A stretch of DNA of 64,000 bases from GCA-2712985 sp964515905 (GTDB lineage Bacteria > Pseudomonadota > Alphaproteobacteria > UBA7887). Where the stretch lies: assembly GCA_964515905.1 (NCBI GenBank), contig CAZEWK010000024.1, positions 1-64,000 on the forward strand, given 5' to 3'. The notes below the pieces were generated by a model, which did no database searches, was not told where the DNA came from, and was given only the letters and a program-made list of their open reading frames with translations. This document shows positions 35,807 to 44,727 of this stretch, one piece after another; the stretch's first letter is position 1; each line of letters opens with the position of its first letter. A program made the translations under genes and the position numbers.

Positions 35807-36556
35807 CTAAGCACTCAAATGCTGGAGAACCTGTTCACTAATCTCAAAATTGGCATGTACAGATTGAACATCATCGCTATCCTCTAGTGTCTCTATCATT
35901 TTTAGCAAAGTGCGAGTAGCATCTTCATCCAAGGAGAGAGTACTCTGAGGAATCCACTCGAGCCTTGCAGCCACGGCATCACCGAACTTCTCTTCTAAAG
36001 ATTCGCGAACAGTATTAAATAGATCTGATTTGCACTTAATAGTGTAATTATTGCTCGTTGTTTCAATATCGGAGGCGCCGGCATCCAGGGCTGCCTCGAA
36101 CATCTCGTCCTCACCAGCGGCACCGACCGGATATTCAATCAGACCGACTCTGTCGAAGAGAAAATTAACACTCCCAGTCTCGCCAAGATTACCCCCGTGC
36201 TTGGTAAAAGCTGCACGAACTTCGGAAGCAGTCCTATTTCGATTATCAGTTAACGCTTCGACTATGACGGCAACACCATTAAGACCATACCCTTCATAAC
36301 GGACCTCAACGTAGTCCACACCATCATCCTGATCACCGCCGCGCTTAATAGCCCGTTCTATGTTAGAATTGGGCATGTTTGCAGCTCTCGCTGCAGATAT
36401 AGCCGACCGCAAACGGGCATTCATATCAGGGTCGGGACCACCCGCCTTTGCCGCCACGGTTAACTCTCGAGCATGTTTTGCAAAAACTTTGGCACGCTTT
36501 GCGTCTTGCGCACCCTTTCGATACATGATGTTTTTAAACTGAGAGTGACCGGCCAT
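35807..36556 (-). CDS. yebC: YebC/PmpR-family protein
   Basis: A 249-aa protein that begins MAGHSQFKNIMYRKGAQDAKRAK, the family signature. Members act as DNA-binding regulators or, as shown recently for some, as factors that help ribosomes through proline-rich stretches; TolA in this operon has such a stretch. The family is found directly upstream of ruvC in most bacteria, as here. The ATG at 36556 follows GGAAAGGAAA; an earlier TTG was rejected. Confidence 0.95.
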   Translation of the reverse strand: MAGHSQFKNIMYRKGAQDAKRAKVFAKHARELTVAAKAGGPDPDMNARLRSAISAARAANMPNSNIERAIKRGGDQDDGVDYVEVRYEGYGLNGVAVIVEALTDNRNRTASEVRAAFTKHGGNLGETGSVNFLFDRVGLIEYPVGAAGEDEMFEAALDAGASDIETTSNNYTIKCKSDLFNTVRESLEEKFGDAVAARLEWIPQSTLSLDEDATRTLLKMIETLEDSDDVQSVHANFEISEQVLQHLSA

Positions 36557-36698
36557 TTTGAAATACAAGTTTCCTTTCCAGGCAACAATCTATAAGCAAG
36601 CAACTGCATCCCTTCTAAAACAAATCGGGCGTTTCTATTAACGCACTAACATTAATTAACAAATCAATATGGCAAGAATTGGGCTACAATCAAGGCTG

Positions 36699-37511
36699 TC
36701 ATTTGGGCCAACAAGGCTTTAAGTTAGGCCCTTGGATAACTGGTCTGACACTTCGTGACAAGCCAGTCCTCTGGTCTAACTCAAATAACACTGCACATGC
36801 GGTCCCAGGGCCATTAGGCGGCGAGACGCGCCCAGTAGGCATACGTGTCTCAAAACGCCGGATCCATGCACCTTTATCGCCACCTATGACAGAATCGTAG
36901 TCTCCACACATACCTGCATCTGTCTGAAAACCTGTCCCATTTGCCAAAACCCTTCCGTCGGCGGTTGGGACATGCGTATGACTACCAACCACTGCCGAAA
37001 CTTTTCCGTCAAACATGTGTGCGAACGCCTGTTTCTCGCTAGTCGCCTCTCCATGCACATCAATCAGTATCGCATCTGCATTTTTGCCTAGTCTGTGGCC
37101 GCTTAGGAATAAGGAAATAGATCGGAATGGGTCGTCCAAAGGATCCATAAATAACCGCAGCATCACGTTCACCACGATGATGCGTTTGCCGGATTTAGAT
37201 GAAAATAAACGGGCCCCAGATCCTGGCGTGCCCGTCGGATAATTGTGTGGCCGCAATAAACGCGGCTCTTGATCAAAATAGGGAATAATCTCACGCTGGT
37301 CCCATACATGGTTGCCCGTCGTGATCACATCGATGCCAGATTCAAAAAACTCATTACATATTGCCGGTGTTATGCCAAACCCTCCAGCTGCATTTTCCCC
37401 ATTCGCAATAATGAATTCAACACCGAGCTCTTGCCTCGCACGTCTGACGGTTTCCAACACCACCTTGCGTCCCGGTTGTCCCACTACATCTCCGAAAAAT
37501 AACAGCCGCAC
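36699..37511 (-). CDS. ymdB: YmdB-family metallophosphoesterase
   Basis: A 270-aa calcineurin-like phosphoesterase of the YmdB/TIGR00282 family. The two-metal site is seen in LLFFGDVVGQPGRKV, ANGENAAGGFGIT, TTGNHVWDQREI and the C-terminal GSHTHVPTADGRVL. In Bacillus YmdB hydrolyses 2',3'-cyclic nucleotides and affects biofilm genes; the alphaproteobacterial role is not known. The start is GTG. It follows fthC by 37 bp, downstream of the 6S RNA. Confidence 0.92.
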   Translation of the reverse strand: MRLLFFGDVVGQPGRKVVLETVRRARQELGVEFIIANGENAAGGFGITPAICNEFFESGIDVITTGNHVWDQREIIPYFDQEPRLLRPHNYPTGTPGSGARLFSSKSGKRIIVVNVMLRLFMDPLDDPFRSISLFLSGHRLGKNADAILIDVHGEATSEKQAFAHMFDGKVSAVVGSHTHVPTADGRVLANGTGFQTDAGMCGDYDSVIGGDKGAWIRRFETRMPTGRVSPPNGPGTACAVLFELDQRTGLSRSVRPVIQGPNLKPCWPK

Positions 37512-37548
37512 TAACTTTCTCCGTTTGAATCACAAAACAAAAATAGCA

Positions 37549-38133
37549 CTAGATGCCTCTTATCCGGCGGCTACACTTTTCTGTTATCACCCAATCAAGC
37601 GGAACATCATGAGGGTCTGTTGGAACATCCTCAACACACTGGTCCTCGAATGCCGCACCTATGGCGATTGGCCTGGATTTTGCCATACCAAAAAGGGTGC
37701 TATCATAGTATCCACCGCCATAACCAAGACGATTCCCCTTCTCATCGAACGCAACCAAGGGCACAATTAACAGTTGCGGTATAACTTTAGGTTTCACGGC
37801 CTTCGGCACATGAATACCAAACGCCCTTTTTTCTAGAGCGTCAGCGGGACACCAAGAACGGAAATCCAAAATCTTTGTTCTCGCTTGTACTATTGGCAAG
37901 CATAACTTGAATCCCAACTTATGTAATCTGATGAGTAACGGAATTACATCAATTTCACTATTTATCGGCCAATAACCGGCAATACAGTCTGCAGTAGAAA
38001 GTTTAATCTTAGCTAGAAAATTATCAGCAAGTCGTTCAGATTCCAGTGTGTTCCGTACTGAGTGGCGCCGTGACCGCTGCGATCTGCAGTGATTGCGCAA
38101 GCTAGATTTAGTCTCAGTACCTGTTAGTTCCAC
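37549..38133 (-). CDS. fthC: 5-formyltetrahydrofolate cyclo-ligase
   Basis: A 194-aa enzyme, formerly YgfA, that uses ATP to convert 5-formyl-THF to 5,10-methenyl-THF. A basic N-terminal helix (KSSLRNHCRSQRSRRHSV) is followed by GYWPINSEIDV, LPIV, and the C-terminal ATP-binding block VPLVAFDEKGNRLGYGGGYYD. An open frame runs 42 codons further upstream, but that part is 6S RNA sequence, so a GTG at 38133 is taken as the start. The 6S RNA-fthC order is conserved widely and the two may share a transcript. Confidence 0.9.
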   Translation of the reverse strand: MELTGTETKSSLRNHCRSQRSRRHSVRNTLESERLADNFLAKIKLSTADCIAGYWPINSEIDVIPLLIRLHKLGFKLCLPIVQARTKILDFRSWCPADALEKRAFGIHVPKAVKPKVIPQLLIVPLVAFDEKGNRLGYGGGYYDSTLFGMAKSRPIAIGAAFEDQCVEDVPTDPHDVPLDWVITEKCSRRIRGI

Positions 38134-38181
38134 TAAAAAATCTTGCCCATTGCAATAATTGGTAATCCTAGGTCTACGAAA

Positions 38182-38341
38182 GGTGAGACCGCAAAGACCG
38201 TCGACCCTATGAACCACTGTGGCCTGCTGGTGCAGGTGGGCGCCGTGTGCCGACGGCACACCGCCGGTAGAGACAGCTCCCTAGTGGACATCATTGGCCC
38301 AGGGACATATCGGTGCTAACAAATCTCGCAGTACCCACCAA
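38182..38341 (-). ncRNA. ssrS: 6S RNA
   Basis: About 160 nt on the minus strand between zapA and fthC, the classic locus of the 6S RNA that mimics an open promoter and binds the RNA polymerase housekeeping holoenzyme. The sequence has the conserved-looking core TGTCCCTGGGCCAATGAT and CTAGGGAGCTGTCTCTACC, a strong apical hairpin (GGTGTGCC/GGCACACGGC), the 3' segment GTGGTTCATAGGGTCGACGG, and closing ends GGTGGG/TCTCACC. Ends are estimated from pairing and the upstream promoter. I recognise it by position and motifs, without a covariance-model score. Confidence 0.8.
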
Positions 38342-38347
38342 TTAGCA

Positions 38348-38353
38348 AGTATA
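38348..38353 (-). promoter_or_regulatory. -10 box of the 6S RNA promoter
   Basis: TATACT on the minus strand lies 7 bp before the estimated 6S RNA 5' end. A clear -35 hexamer is not visible. Confidence 0.4.
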
Positions 38354-38423
38354 ACCCGTATTCCAAAATTATAAAATCACAGAACGCACTTTTAGTTTCT
38401 GTTGTTATCCTGCCTTTTGTTGA

Positions 38424-38759
38424 TTACGCCTGTTCTTTTTCAAGACGGCTAGCTACCCCTTTAACCGCGACAGCAGCCCTATCCAATCTTGCGACAAAGT
38501 CTTCTGACACTGCATTAACCGCTTCTTCTCCTGCAGTTCGTGCACGTTCATTCGCCTCAGATAACTCATCCGCTATATACAGGCTCGTCATAGCTAGAAG
38601 GTGAGCCTCACCAATATGCCCAACACTCTTAACTAGTTCCTTAACCCGTTTATCGATATAACGGGCAAGGCGTGTTATATGCTCTTCTTCGCCCTCTTCG
38701 CAGGTAACAGGGTACTGACGGCCGTTTATGTTAACCGAAATTTCTATCATTTCATCCAT
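38424..38759 (-). CDS. zapA: cell division protein ZapA
   Basis: A 111-aa protein that binds FtsZ and bundles its filaments at the Z-ring. The N-terminal part is ISVNINGRQYPVTCEEGEEEHI, the globular domain, followed by ARYIDKRVKELV and a C-terminal coiled coil to the alanine/glutamate-rich end. It overlaps the upstream coiled-coil gene by 8 bp and precedes the 6S RNA, an order common to Proteobacteria. Confidence 0.93.
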   Translation of the reverse strand: MDEMIEISVNINGRQYPVTCEEGEEEHITRLARYIDKRVKELVKSVGHIGEAHLLAMTSLYIADELSEANERARTAGEEAVNAVSEDFVARLDRAAVAVKGVASRLEKEQA

Positions 38760-39024
38760 CTAATATATTACGTGCTTTTTTACATATAGCTGTTAGGCGA
38801 TTTGAAACAGTTTGAGCTACGGCATGCAAATCAGCATACTTTTCTTCAACTTCATGCAGCCTTGCTTCGAAATTTTTCCTCTCGTCATGCAAGGAAGCCT
38901 TTTCCGCAGCAGACCCGGACAACTCTCGTTCTACTTTATCAAACACTCCATCCACTGTGCTTTGGAGTTGGTCCAGTGCTTTCTGAAGGCGTTCACTGGC
39001 TGCTTCTAGATTTTCTTTGGCCAA
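38752..39024 (-). CDS. DUF4164-like coiled-coil protein
   Basis: A 90-aa, almost wholly coiled-coil protein (ERLQKALDQLQSTVDGVFDKVE, FEARLHEVEEKYADLHAVA). Its size, position directly before zapA and heptad pattern match DUF4164 of alphaproteobacteria, which may be an analogue of ZapB-type division partners; that is an inference. The start is a TTG with a strong GAGGTAAG Shine-Dalgarno 4-5 bp before it. The 8-bp overlap suggests coupled translation with zapA. Confidence 0.75.
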   Translation of the reverse strand: MAKENLEAASERLQKALDQLQSTVDGVFDKVERELSGSAAEKASLHDERKNFEARLHEVEEKYADLHAVAQTVSNRLTAICKKARNILDG

Positions 39025-39060
39025 TAACTTACCTCATTCTTGTCAAATTTGGTATTTCGT

Positions 39061-39074
39061 TCCTGAATTCAGGA
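39061..39074. promoter_or_regulatory. perfect 14-bp palindrome upstream of tkt
   Basis: TCCTGAATTCAGGA is a perfect palindrome in the 242-bp divergent gap between the DUF4164/zapA genes and tkt, 37 bp from the DUF4164-like start. It could be an operator for either side. Confidence 0.4.
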
Positions 39075-39227
39075 TAAAACGAGGGCCGACACATCGTCAA
39101 CCGACACTGAACGTAAATCCTTTTGAATTACTGACCATCGCTAGTTGACGGCAGACACAAGGGAGGTAAGGTGCGACCGGACGGAAGCTATTTGAATGCG
39201 TAGCGAAACAGAACACTGAAACATCTG

Positions 39228-39233
39228 TATAAT
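39228..39233 (+). promoter_or_regulatory. -10 box of the tkt promoter
   Basis: A consensus TATAAT lies 34 bp before the tkt start codon. The -35 region at 17-bp spacing (GAAACA) is poor, so an activator may be needed. Confidence 0.4.
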
Positions 39234-39266
39234 GGAACCCTCTTCTTTTTACCCTACAATTCAAAA

Positions 39267-41258
39267 ATGGAAAATACGCCAATGAGCGTTTCCCACAACG
39301 ACCTTGCAAACACAATTCGCGCCCTTTCAATGGATGCCGTCCAACAAGCTAAGTCCGGGCATCCGGGCATGCCTATGGGCATGGCAGACGTGGCAACCGT
39401 CTTATTTACAAAGTTTCTTAAATTTTACCCAAGAGAACCGAAGTGGCCTGATCGAGACAGACTGATCTTATCTGCAGGGCACGGCTCCATGCTGCTCTAC
39501 TCACTTTTATATCTAACCGGCTATAAAGGTATGGAAATTGAACAACTGCGTAACTTTCGCCAACTTAAGAGCGCAGCCGCTGGGCACCCAGAATTCGGCC
39601 TAGCTGATGGCATAGAAACAACCACCGGACCTTTGGGTCAAGGCCTCGCGAATGGGGTGGGAATGGCGATCGCCGAACGTCTGATGTCGGAACGTTACGG
39701 GATTGATATTGTAAACCACCGAACCTACGTGATTGCTGGAGACGGTTGTCTAATGGAGGGCATAAGCCATGAATCTGCTTCGCTGGCCGGGCACCTAAAA
39801 TTAGCTCGGTTGTTAGTTCTGTTTGATGACAATGGCATTTCGATCGATGGCCCCACTGACTTGACTACGTCTGATGACCAAACTAGCAGGTTTTCCGCAT
39901 TGGGCTGGCACGTCCAAAGGGTGGACGGACATAATCATGAAGATATAGCTCATGCTATTAAAAACGCGATCAATGACCCTCGCCCATCCATAATTGCGTG
40001 TAAAACCGTGATTGGATACGGCGCCCCAAATAAGCAAGGCACGGCCGCAACACACGGTGCACCCCTTGGAGAAGCAGAAATTGCCGAAGCGAGAGAAGAG
40101 CTAAATTGGGCGCATCCACCCTTTAAAATACCGCTGGAAATTCTAGAACATTGGCGAGGTATAGGCGAACAAGGCGGAGCCGAACACCGTGAGTGGTTAG
40201 ATCGCCTCAATAATTCTAGGCATCGACCGAGGTTTGAGCATGCAATTTCCGGAGGTCTACCAAAAAACTTTAAAGCACAATTGGAAGCTTATAAAGAATC
40301 CTTGATCTCTAATGGCAAACCCGTTGCGACCCGGAAAGCATCCGAGGATTTTCTAACAATAATTAATAGAGAAATTCCTGATATGATCGGCGGCTCAGCT
40401 GACCTTACAGGCTCTAACAACACTAAAACACCCGAAATGGACCCAATTACACCCACAGATTTTTCGGGTAATTATATTTATTACGGTGTTCGGGAGCATG
40501 CAATGGCCGCCGCAATGAATGGCATAGCTCTTCACAGAGGCTTTATTCCCTATGGCGGGACTTTTCTAGTTTTCTCCGACTATGCCCGACCCGCAATGCG
40601 GCTCTCCGCGCTCATGAATTTGCGGGTAATTTACGTCATGACCCATGATTCGATAGGTCTCGGAGAAGACGGGCCGACGCACCAACCAGTGGAGCATTTA
40701 TCAGCGCTGAGGTCGATACCGAACTTAAAAATATTTCGGCCCGCTGATCCCATAGAAACTGCAGAATGCTGGTCTTTGGCACTTCTCCCCGATAGTGGAC
40801 CATCGGTGTTAGCGTTGACTCGTCAAACTGTTCCAATAGTCCGCAAATTCCACACTCGTGATAATTTATGTGAGAAGGGCGCATATGAGCTTCTTCCGGC
40901 CAACGGTGAACCAGTGGTGTCTATTTTAGCCAGCGGCTCTGAACTTGAAATAGCCCAAGGAATTCGCACCTTGTTACAGGAAGCCAACATTCCAACCCGC
41001 ATAGTATCAATGCCATGTTGGGAATTATTCGAAAGACTCGAGAAGAAGGAACAGGACTCCATCCTGGGGGTGAAAACACTAAGAGTAGCAATTGAAGCAG
41101 CAGTGCGAAATGGGTGGGACCGATGGATTGGAGGGAATGGAATGTTTTTCGGTTTGACGGGATTTGGCGCTTCAGCGCCATATAAAAACCTTTACGATTA
41201 CTTCGGTCTGTCCGCTAAAGAAATAACTTCAACAATTCGGAAACGCCTGGAATCATAG
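39267..41258 (+). CDS. tkt: transketolase
   Basis: A 663-aa thiamine-diphosphate enzyme of the pentose-phosphate pathway. The N-terminal domain has KSGHPGMPMGMADVA and GHGSMLLYSLLYLTG, the ThDP/Mg motif GDGCLMEGISHE, and the central domain has GVREHAMAAAMNGIALHRG with the catalytic Glu, and the phosphate-site THDSIGLGEDGPTHQPVEH. The C-terminal domain is shorter. It opens a plus-strand run with gap and pgk, the typical alphaproteobacterial order. An ATG at codon 6 is an alternative start. Confidence 0.96.
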   Translation: MENTPMSVSHNDLANTIRALSMDAVQQAKSGHPGMPMGMADVATVLFTKFLKFYPREPKWPDRDRLILSAGHGSMLLYSLLYLTGYKGMEIEQLRNFRQLKSAAAGHPEFGLADGIETTTGPLGQGLANGVGMAIAERLMSERYGIDIVNHRTYVIAGDGCLMEGISHESASLAGHLKLARLLVLFDDNGISIDGPTDLTTSDDQTSRFSALGWHVQRVDGHNHEDIAHAIKNAINDPRPSIIACKTVIGYGAPNKQGTAATHGAPLGEAEIAEAREELNWAHPPFKIPLEILEHWRGIGEQGGAEHREWLDRLNNSRHRPRFEHAISGGLPKNFKAQLEAYKESLISNGKPVATRKASEDFLTIINREIPDMIGGSADLTGSNNTKTPEMDPITPTDFSGNYIYYGVREHAMAAAMNGIALHRGFIPYGGTFLVFSDYARPAMRLSALMNLRVIYVMTHDSIGLGEDGPTHQPVEHLSALRSIPNLKIFRPADPIETAECWSLALLPDSGPSVLALTRQTVPIVRKFHTRDNLCEKGAYELLPANGEPVVSILASGSELEIAQGIRTLLQEANIPTRIVSMPCWELFERLEKKEQDSILGVKTLRVAIEAAVRNGWDRWIGGNGMFFGLTGFGASAPYKNLYDYFGLSAKEITSTIRKRLES

Positions 41259-41283
41259 ACGGCAATTTAGAAAGGATAAGAAT

Positions 41284-42294
41284 ATGACAGTTCGGCTCGC
41301 TATAAACGGATTTGGTCGGATTGGAAGGCTAATAATGCGTGCTTCAATCGAACGCCAACAAGAAGATGTCCGGGTTGTAGCTATTAATGACCTTGGTCCG
41401 GTTGAAACGAATGCCCATCTCTTGCAGTACGATTCAGTACACGGTCGATTGCCAGGCAAGGTCGAAGTCGACGGTGACGCCATTGATATTGGAGATGGGC
41501 CCATCAGAGTTACGTCAGAGAAAGACCCCTCCAAACTGCCGTGGGGGCAGCTCGATATAGACGTGGCGCTAGAATGCACAGGTATATTCACAAGCCGCGA
41601 TGGTGCTGCCGCACATATTGAAGCTGGAGCTAAACGAGTTTTAGTTTCAGCACCTGCAACAGGTGCCGATATGACAGTTGTTTTTGGGGTCAACCACTCC
41701 CAACTAAACTCTAAACATTTGGTGGTGTCTAATGCTTCTTGCACTACGAATTGTCTAGCACCCGTAGCAAAAGTCTTAAATGATGCGATTGGTATCGAAC
41801 GCGGATTTATGACCACCATCCACGCCTATACGGGCGATCAACCGGTCCTCGACACACTGCATAAAGATCTCCATCGAGCCCGTGCAGCAAGTATGTCGAT
41901 GATTCCAACCTCGACGGGTGCTGCCCGTGCAGTAGGACTAGTATTGCCGGAATTGGCTGGGAAACTTGATGGGACCGCCATACGTGTCCCAACACCAAAT
42001 GTATCCCTTGTTGATCTGACTTTTTCAGCTTCGAGACCAACCGACACAGATGAAGTAAACAAGGCAATCACAACAGCCGCCGCCGGACCGATGAAAGACA
42101 TCCTGAAGATCAATGATAAACCATTGGTATCTGTGGACTTCAATCACGAGTCGGCTAGCTCTACCTTTGACACTTCTCAAACCCAAGTGGTTGATGGGAC
42201 CCTTGTTCGCGTTCTGTCTTGGTATGACAATGAGTGGGGTTTTTCTAACCGTATGAATGACATCGCAGCAATTTTGGGGACATTTGCAAAATAG
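41284..42294 (+). CDS. gap: glyceraldehyde-3-phosphate dehydrogenase
   Basis: A 336-aa enzyme oxidising glyceraldehyde-3-P to 1,3-bisphosphoglycerate. The Rossmann loop is NGFGRIGR; the catalytic Cys is in SNASCTTNCLAP (near residue 153); His is in MTTIHAYTGDQ. After the second nucleotide strand the sequence reads AINDLGPVETNAHLL, with Asp35 typical of NAD-preferring forms. An AGAAAGGATAAG Shine-Dalgarno lies before the ATG. It follows tkt by 25 bp and precedes pgk. Confidence 0.97.
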   Translation: MTVRLAINGFGRIGRLIMRASIERQQEDVRVVAINDLGPVETNAHLLQYDSVHGRLPGKVEVDGDAIDIGDGPIRVTSEKDPSKLPWGQLDIDVALECTGIFTSRDGAAAHIEAGAKRVLVSAPATGADMTVVFGVNHSQLNSKHLVVSNASCTTNCLAPVAKVLNDAIGIERGFMTTIHAYTGDQPVLDTLHKDLHRARAASMSMIPTSTGAARAVGLVLPELAGKLDGTAIRVPTPNVSLVDLTFSASRPTDTDEVNKAITTAAAGPMKDILKINDKPLVSVDFNHESASSTFDTSQTQVVDGTLVRVLSWYDNEWGFSNRMNDIAAILGTFAK

Positions 42295-42304
42295 GGCTGG
42301 ATAA

Positions 42305-43534
42305 GTGGTCGTAAAACTTGTTCCAACACTTGACGATGTAAGCGTTCAAGAACGTCTCGTTTTAGTCCGTGTTGACCTAAATGTGCCGGTGAGCGATACC
42401 TTGCAAGTAACAGATTACACGCGACTAGATTGTATAAGCTCTACACTGAAGGAACTTTCTAAAAAGCGAGCACGAACTATTTTGATCTCCCATTTTGGGC
42501 GACCGAAAGGAAGACGAGAAGACAGGCTATCACTTCGTTTCCTTGCCAATCCCATATCCCAACTCATAGACGGGAAAGAGGTGGTATTTGCTTCAGATTG
42601 TATAGGTACAGTTGCAAAGACAGTGGTTAATGCAATTCAACCCGGACATTTTGCCTTATTGGAAAATTTACGTTTTCATCCCGGGGAGGAAGAAAATGAA
42701 CCCGGTTTTGTATCGAGCCTTGCTTGTCTGGCCGACGTATACGTAAACGATGCCTTTTCTGCATCACACCGGCCCCATGCGTCTATAGTGGGAGTACCGG
42801 CTCTACTACCTCACGTGGCCGGTCGTTCAATGCAGAAGGAATTAGAAGTGTTATCAAGGGTGCTTAAAGATGCAGCTACTCCATCAATGGCCATTATCGG
42901 GGGTGCAAAAATATCTACTAAGCTTGGACTGTTGGCTAACCTTTCAAAACACGTTGATGTGTTAGCAATTGGTGGTGGTATGGCAAATACTTTACTATAT
43001 GCAAAAGGCGTCAATGTTGGAAGTTCAATATGCGAGCCAGAATTGTTGGATGATGCTAAACAGATTATCGCTGAGGCAGAAAAAAATTCGTGCGAAATGT
43101 TGCTCCCTGTTGATGCAGCAACTGTTAGAGATAGAAATACCAATGAACCAGCCCACATACTTTCCGTTAACGAGATCCCAGAGAATGGATCTATCCTAGA
43201 TGTTGGACCAGCTACCATGCGACTCATTGCGAACCGACTCGCCAATTGCAAAACTTTACTGTGGAACGGACCAATGGGTTTATTTGAAATACCACCTTTT
43301 GATACTTCTACAAATTTTTTAGCAAGGAAAGCTGCAGCAATGACAGACGGAGGAACACTAACAAGTGTAGCAGGTGGTGGTGATACTCTGGCGGCCTTGA
43401 ATCAAGCGGGTGTGAGTTCAAGCTTCTCATACATCTCAACCGGCGGAGGGGCATTTCTAGAATGGCTGGAAGGCCGTGACCTCCCCGGTGTCGCATCACT
43501 GAAATCCAAGGCCCATCGTGCAGACAAGCGCTGA
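42305..43534 (+). CDS. pgk: phosphoglycerate kinase
   Basis: A 409-aa two-domain kinase making ATP from 1,3-bisphosphoglycerate. The N-domain has VRVDLNVPV, the substrate-binding SHFGRPKG, LENLRFHPGEEEN, and NDAFSASHRPHAS. The C-domain has IIGGAKISTKLG, LWNGPMGLFE and the C-terminal GGGAFLEWLEGRDLPGV. The start is GTG, 10 bp after gap. Its last codons overlap the following unknown gene. Confidence 0.97.
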   Translation: MVVKLVPTLDDVSVQERLVLVRVDLNVPVSDTLQVTDYTRLDCISSTLKELSKKRARTILISHFGRPKGRREDRLSLRFLANPISQLIDGKEVVFASDCIGTVAKTVVNAIQPGHFALLENLRFHPGEEENEPGFVSSLACLADVYVNDAFSASHRPHASIVGVPALLPHVAGRSMQKELEVLSRVLKDAATPSMAIIGGAKISTKLGLLANLSKHVDVLAIGGGMANTLLYAKGVNVGSSICEPELLDDAKQIIAEAEKNSCEMLLPVDAATVRDRNTNEPAHILSVNEIPENGSILDVGPATMRLIANRLANCKTLLWNGPMGLFEIPPFDTSTNFLARKAAAMTDGGTLTSVAGGGDTLAALNQAGVSSSFSYISTGGGAFLEWLEGRDLPGVASLKSKAHRADKR

Positions 43535-43967
43535 GGTAATTTGTCACTCACGCAAGCATTTCGAGGCTGCTTTTGACGTAGCCCGCGAACAAGCTAGATG
43601 GGTGACGATCTTGGTACGGACCGCCCCTGGTGCTGCAGCATATGCTGGAGCTTTATATTTATGGTCTGCAGCCCAATCAGCTAAACAATCCCCCAGTGAA
43701 CCAAAGTTTGTAGTAGTGGATTGCGAAGATGACCCTAGCCTTGTATTAGCAGCACTTCGGGTTGGCTGGATTAATTTTGCTTTCAAAGGTGGTCCAACCA
43801 CCCATAAAAAAGTTTGCCAGATTGTCCATCAGAATGGCGGCAGTATAATACAAATTGATCAAAATCCTGTTCTAGATTTGATAAACATACCTGCACCCGC
43901 CGAGCATTTACGGGCCTGGCTGGAAACCCTCGATTCGGGAACCCTGAAAATTAAAGAAAAAAATTAA
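43518..43967 (+). CDS. uncharacterised protein coupled to pgk and thiE
   Basis: A 149-aa protein of no family I recognise. It contains an apparent alpha/beta fold with VTILVRTAPGAAAYAGALYLW, KFVVVDCEDDPSLVLAAL and WINFAFKGGPTTHKKVCQI; the last looks like a barrel-type strand/loop. The start is a GTG that overlaps the pgk end by 17 bp, and its stop overlaps the thiE ATG (TAATG). These overlaps imply translation coupled to both neighbours. In related genomes a class I aldolase often sits after pgk; this is much shorter and does not resemble one. Confidence 0.6.
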   Translation: MQTSAEVICHSRKHFEAAFDVAREQARWVTILVRTAPGAAAYAGALYLWSAAQSAKQSPSEPKFVVVDCEDDPSLVLAALRVGWINFAFKGGPTTHKKVCQIVHQNGGSIIQIDQNPVLDLINIPAPAEHLRAWLETLDSGTLKIKEKN

Positions 43968-44599
43968 TGACAGAGTCTTGCCGTTTATACTTGATAAGCC
44001 CTCCTAACTTCTTTTTAGACGATTTTGAAAAGCAGCTGCTCAACGCCTTGAGCGGAGGTGATGTGGCTTGCTTTCAGCTTCGTCTAAAAGATACGGATGA
44101 CAATGCTATTAGGGATGCGAGTAAACGCCTCATGCCCATATGCCGAAATTATGACGTCGCTTTTTTAATAAATGACAGGCCCGATTTGGCTGCCGAAATG
44201 GGAGCCGACGGAGTGCATGTAGGCTCAGACGACGTAACTTATGAAGTTGCTCGAAGAATTGTCGGCAGTGAGGCAACAGTTGGAGTAAGTTGCTATAATT
44301 CTCGGCACTTGGCCATACTTGCAGGGGAACAAGGCGCCGATTATGTCGCATTTGGGGCATTTTACCCGACAAAAACAAAAGAGGCTCGGACACACGTAGA
44401 GCCGAATATTCTATCCTGGTGGCAAGAAACAACCACTATACCGAGCGTTGCGATTGGCGGCATAAATACAAAAAATTGTGGAGCACTCGTTAAAGCAGGT
44501 GCTAATTTCCTTGCTATAATATCTGGGGTTTGGGACCATAAGTATGGACCAACAAAGGCAATAAATTTGTTTCACACCGAAATGGAAAAATACAACTAA
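43967..44599 (+). CDS. thiE: thiamine-phosphate synthase
   Basis: A 210-aa TIM-barrel enzyme that couples HMP-pyrophosphate with thiazole phosphate. The pyrophosphate-binding residues are in CFQLRLKDTDD, FLINDRPDLAAEMGADGVHVGSDD, VGVSCYNS, ADYVAFGAFYPTKTKE and the C-terminal VAIGGINTKN. Normal members have about 210 aa. Its kinase partner thiD is in another operon at 20958. It starts in the stop codon of the upstream gene. Confidence 0.92.
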   Translation: MTESCRLYLISPPNFFLDDFEKQLLNALSGGDVACFQLRLKDTDDNAIRDASKRLMPICRNYDVAFLINDRPDLAAEMGADGVHVGSDDVTYEVARRIVGSEATVGVSCYNSRHLAILAGEQGADYVAFGAFYPTKTKEARTHVEPNILSWWQETTTIPSVAIGGINTKNCGALVKAGANFLAIISGVWDHKYGPTKAINLFHTEMEKYN

Positions 44600-44727
44600 C
44601 AAAGGCTCTAATCTTAACATTGAAAGCCATTAACTAGGGCCCGTTTAAACGCTCCGTTGCCATCCGTTTCACTACTTGTTACGGTCCTTCATGTTAAGCT
44701 AATCATTAAAAATAATTGGTCCAACTA

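Noticed and set aside
38134..38259. N-terminal extension of fthC
   Set aside because: The sequence is the 6S RNA in translation and lacks similarity to cyclo-ligase N-termini.
39097..39330. 77-aa minus-strand frame across the tkt start
   Set aside because: It is a shadow frame overlapping the tkt coding start and promoter, without coding character.
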